This document shows positions 62,015 through 64,000 of a stretch of DNA of 64,000 bases, piece by piece. Each line of letters starts with the position of its first letter. Position 1 is the stretch's first letter. The DNA is from Rotaria sordida (lineage: Eukaryota > Rotifera > Eurotatoria > Philodinida > Philodinidae): the NCBI GenBank assembly GCA_905250125.1, contig CAJNOL010000428.1, positions 1 to 64,000 of the forward strand, given 5' to 3'. The notes beneath the pieces were generated by a model, which was not told where the DNA came from, did no database searches, and worked only from the letters and a program-made list of their open reading frames with translations. Position numbers and translations under genes: made by a program.

Positions 62015-64000
62015 CTATTGTGATATAACTGTTTTTTCTTGAAAAAGATATTTTTTAAATTTAAGTATAATACGAATACGTTGATGAGATTCATTAGATT
62101 CTCCATCAGCATCATTATTTGTTGTTGTTGTTGTTGTTGTTGTTTTGCCTTGTTGTTTTCGACCTTTTGTATTACTTAATGATTGTTTTGCTTCATCAGA
62201 TAGACCATCTAATTAATTAATTTTTTTTTATTGAATTAAAAAGAAATGAAAAAAAGACTTACTCATAAATCGTACTTTAAATTTTCCGCTTTGTCCAAAT
62301 GATGATTCAATAAAACCTTGATCACCTGTTGGATTAAGTTCAACTTTAAAATTAACGAATATATTTATATTTGTTTCTTTTTGAAATAAATCTTTTCCAA
62401 TTATTGTTTGATCATCAACTAGACGATCAACAAAACCAATTTTTTCTTTTCGTTTATAAATACGAAGTTTATTTGATAAATCTTTATTTAAATAATCACT
62501 ATCAGTAAAACCATCAAGTGCATGACCATAAAAAGCAAGACGACATGTATTTACATGTATATCTGTATCTAAACGAGAACCTATTAGTATTGATTGTAAT
62601 TGACAAGTTATTGGTGATTCAAGTTCAACCAAAGCCTTTTATAAAAATAAAAAAACAAGCGTTGCATAAAATTAAAAAAAAAAGAATTTTTGTCTACATA
62701 CAAATATTTGTTTATTTGTTAAAGAATCTTCAGTTGGATATTGTTCAATAGCTTCATATTCTTTTTCATAATTGAATTGATCATTATTATCATTATTTAC
62801 TGAGTGATCAATGAATAATATAATTTTACCCATAACAGTTGAATGACCACAAGTTATATGAAATTTTGTTCGACTTTCAATATCATGTTTAAAATGTTTT
62901 ACTTTATTTATTTTAATAATTAAACCATGAAAGATTTTTATTATACCAGGCGTAGCTAGAATTAATTCAAATAGTAGCTGCTTGTTAGCACAGCTCCTTG
63001 TAGGCGAAAATGTAGAACTCACATATGTTCTTTAGGTTCATTATACTAATTCAAAAGACATGAAGTGAAAAACCTTTCGCAGATTACACTTGTTTTCCAA
63101 AAGAAGCGGTGTGTCTTATTTCTGCATTTTGATTTTTTATCTTGCTGCTTTTCTCTTTCGTATTCCGTTTCTTTTAATTTAATAGTATTATTCTAACCAT
63201 TAATTTAACTGGCAAATAAGCCTGTTGTATATATTCATTATATCTACAGCAGGTCGCAACACGCTATTATCTATCTCTATAAGGTCTGAAACATTGATAT
63301 TAATTACTTCATAGACTTACAAATTGATCAGTTCGTGCCTTTTTATGTTGACCATATGATGACTGTGGTTAATAAATGTATCCCTACTAGTAGAGTTCAT
63401 CGGTTTCAAAATTTTCGGACGGGACCCGGTTGGATGCGGAACCAACCGGACGAGCTCTGCCTACTAGAGATATGGGAACAAGTTGTTTTGATCCCGGTCT
63501 CGGTTCCGGTGAAGTTTTATTTTTCGTTTTAAGTATAGATTTTTATCTGTGCAAAAACAAAAAATTGCACTATTTAGAATATTCACAAACATATTTCAGC
63601 TATTCAAATTTCGAAGAAGACTTTGAAATGTTCTAGAACAGCCCTAAGAAACTCTGGAAAAATGTCTGACGGTTGGTCGCTAAGGTCTGTAATAGAGAGG
63701 AGCGCAGAATTTCGACTTATACTCACTATTTTCTTTGAAAATATATGTGAGTTCCACAGAAAAAAAGAGTAAAGAATTGTACTTACAAACTAATCCTCGT
63801 TCAAGTTTATCTGGATCAAATTGTGTAACACAAATACCAATACGATCACCTTGAATAGCTCTATCAATTGGTTTATGAAACATTTGCATTGATTTAACTT
63901 TACGAACTTCTTTAAGTGCTGCTATTTCAATTGACTATAAATAAAGACATAAAAAAAAACCATTCATTTTTTCTTTTTGTAAAAACAAAAAAATACTAAT
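62015..64000 (-). CDS. EEFSEC: selenocysteine-specific elongation factor eEFSec, C-terminal part
   Basis: GTPase that delivers Sec-tRNA to UGA codons in selenoprotein mRNAs. Visible exons: 63934-63787, 62955-62702, 62635-62263, 62208-62015 (TAG 62017-62015); the GTPase domain lies beyond the window. Family signatures: KVKSMQMFHKPI, GDRIGICVTQFDPDKLERGL, KFHITCGHSTVMGKI, ALVELESPITC, GSRLDTDIHVNTCRLAF, IIGKDLFQKETNINIFVNFK and FGQSGKFKVRFMNGLS, then a Lys/Thr-rich linker and the final IRIILKFKKYLFQEK, matching the human domain IV order. A run of ten Thr comes from an ACA-type microsatellite (about 62117-62146). Its presence implies that this organism decodes selenocysteine. The intron 62956-63786 holds repeat debris. 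Confidence 0.94.
62956..63786. other. long eEFSec intron with dispersed repeat
   Basis: 831 bp. It contains AGAGTTCATCGG...AAAATTTTCGGACGGGACCC at about 63384-63430, related to copies near 13955, 55340 and 59550. Plus-strand open frames here are by-products of the repeat. Confidence 0.55.

Noticed and set aside
1..64000. CRISPR arrays, bacterial operons or phage genes.
   Set aside because: All recognisable genes are spliced animal genes. The direct repeats seen are not regularly spaced short repeats with unique spacers.

Overview
This is a metazoan nuclear segment. It is very A+T-rich by eye, with dense genes on both strands and mostly tiny GT-AG introns (about 45-70 bp). The few introns longer than about 600 bp mostly carry fold-back repeats. 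The gene set is animal-type: synaptobrevin, Mediator 28, a Hippo-type kinase with a SARAH domain, axonemal dynein, VPS26C and the selenocysteine elongation factor eEFSec. Two short tracts of TGTGGG, the telomeric hexamer known from bdelloid rotifers, seven genes with a splice-acceptor-like T-rich stretch ending in AG just upstream of the ATG, and one gene pair only 43 bp apart fit a trans-splicing lophotrochozoan. A bdelloid rotifer is my best guess; it is an inference.

Layout. 1-158: 3' end of an unrecognised plus-strand gene. 212-2404: two tandem minus-strand synaptobrevin genes. 2749-3635: MED28. 3873-6424: decayed HOOK pseudogene. 6697-8439: UQCC1, followed closely on the same strand by an MST/Hippo kinase (8483-13132). 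13302-35405: minus-strand inner-arm axonemal dynein heavy chain. 35787-38803: VPS26C, with a minus-strand secreted Asn-rich orphan nested in its fourth intron. 38804-44552: a gene-free block of transposon remnants, telomere-like repeats and a 120-bp tandem array. 44553-45235: small secreted six-cysteine protein. 45479-49274: minus-strand gene joining a DHHC palmitoyltransferase to two degenerate protein-tyrosine-phosphatase domains. 49679-52282: serine beta-lactamase-like hydrolase. 53572-56808: MTO1. 56809-62014: no recognisable gene. 62015-64000: C-terminal part of eEFSec (minus), continuing beyond the window.

The most novel items are the DHHC-PTP fusion (842 codons, frame kept through all 18 proposed exons), the dynein splice donor that lacks GT inside the near-invariant [16 protein letters not shown] motif, a pair of apparently mutually exclusive dynein exons, the nested secreted gene, and the 1.3-kb hairpin filling one intron of the hydrolase. 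Several genes serve cilia or membrane traffic (dynein, HOOK remnant, synaptobrevin, VPS26C, DHHC), but apart from the UQCC1-kinase pair nothing shows coordinated expression. Exon borders were placed by eye from splice motifs, reading frame and family similarity. Exon lengths were summed and checked for divisibility by three in all complete genes except the dynein and the 3' end of synaptobrevin B.
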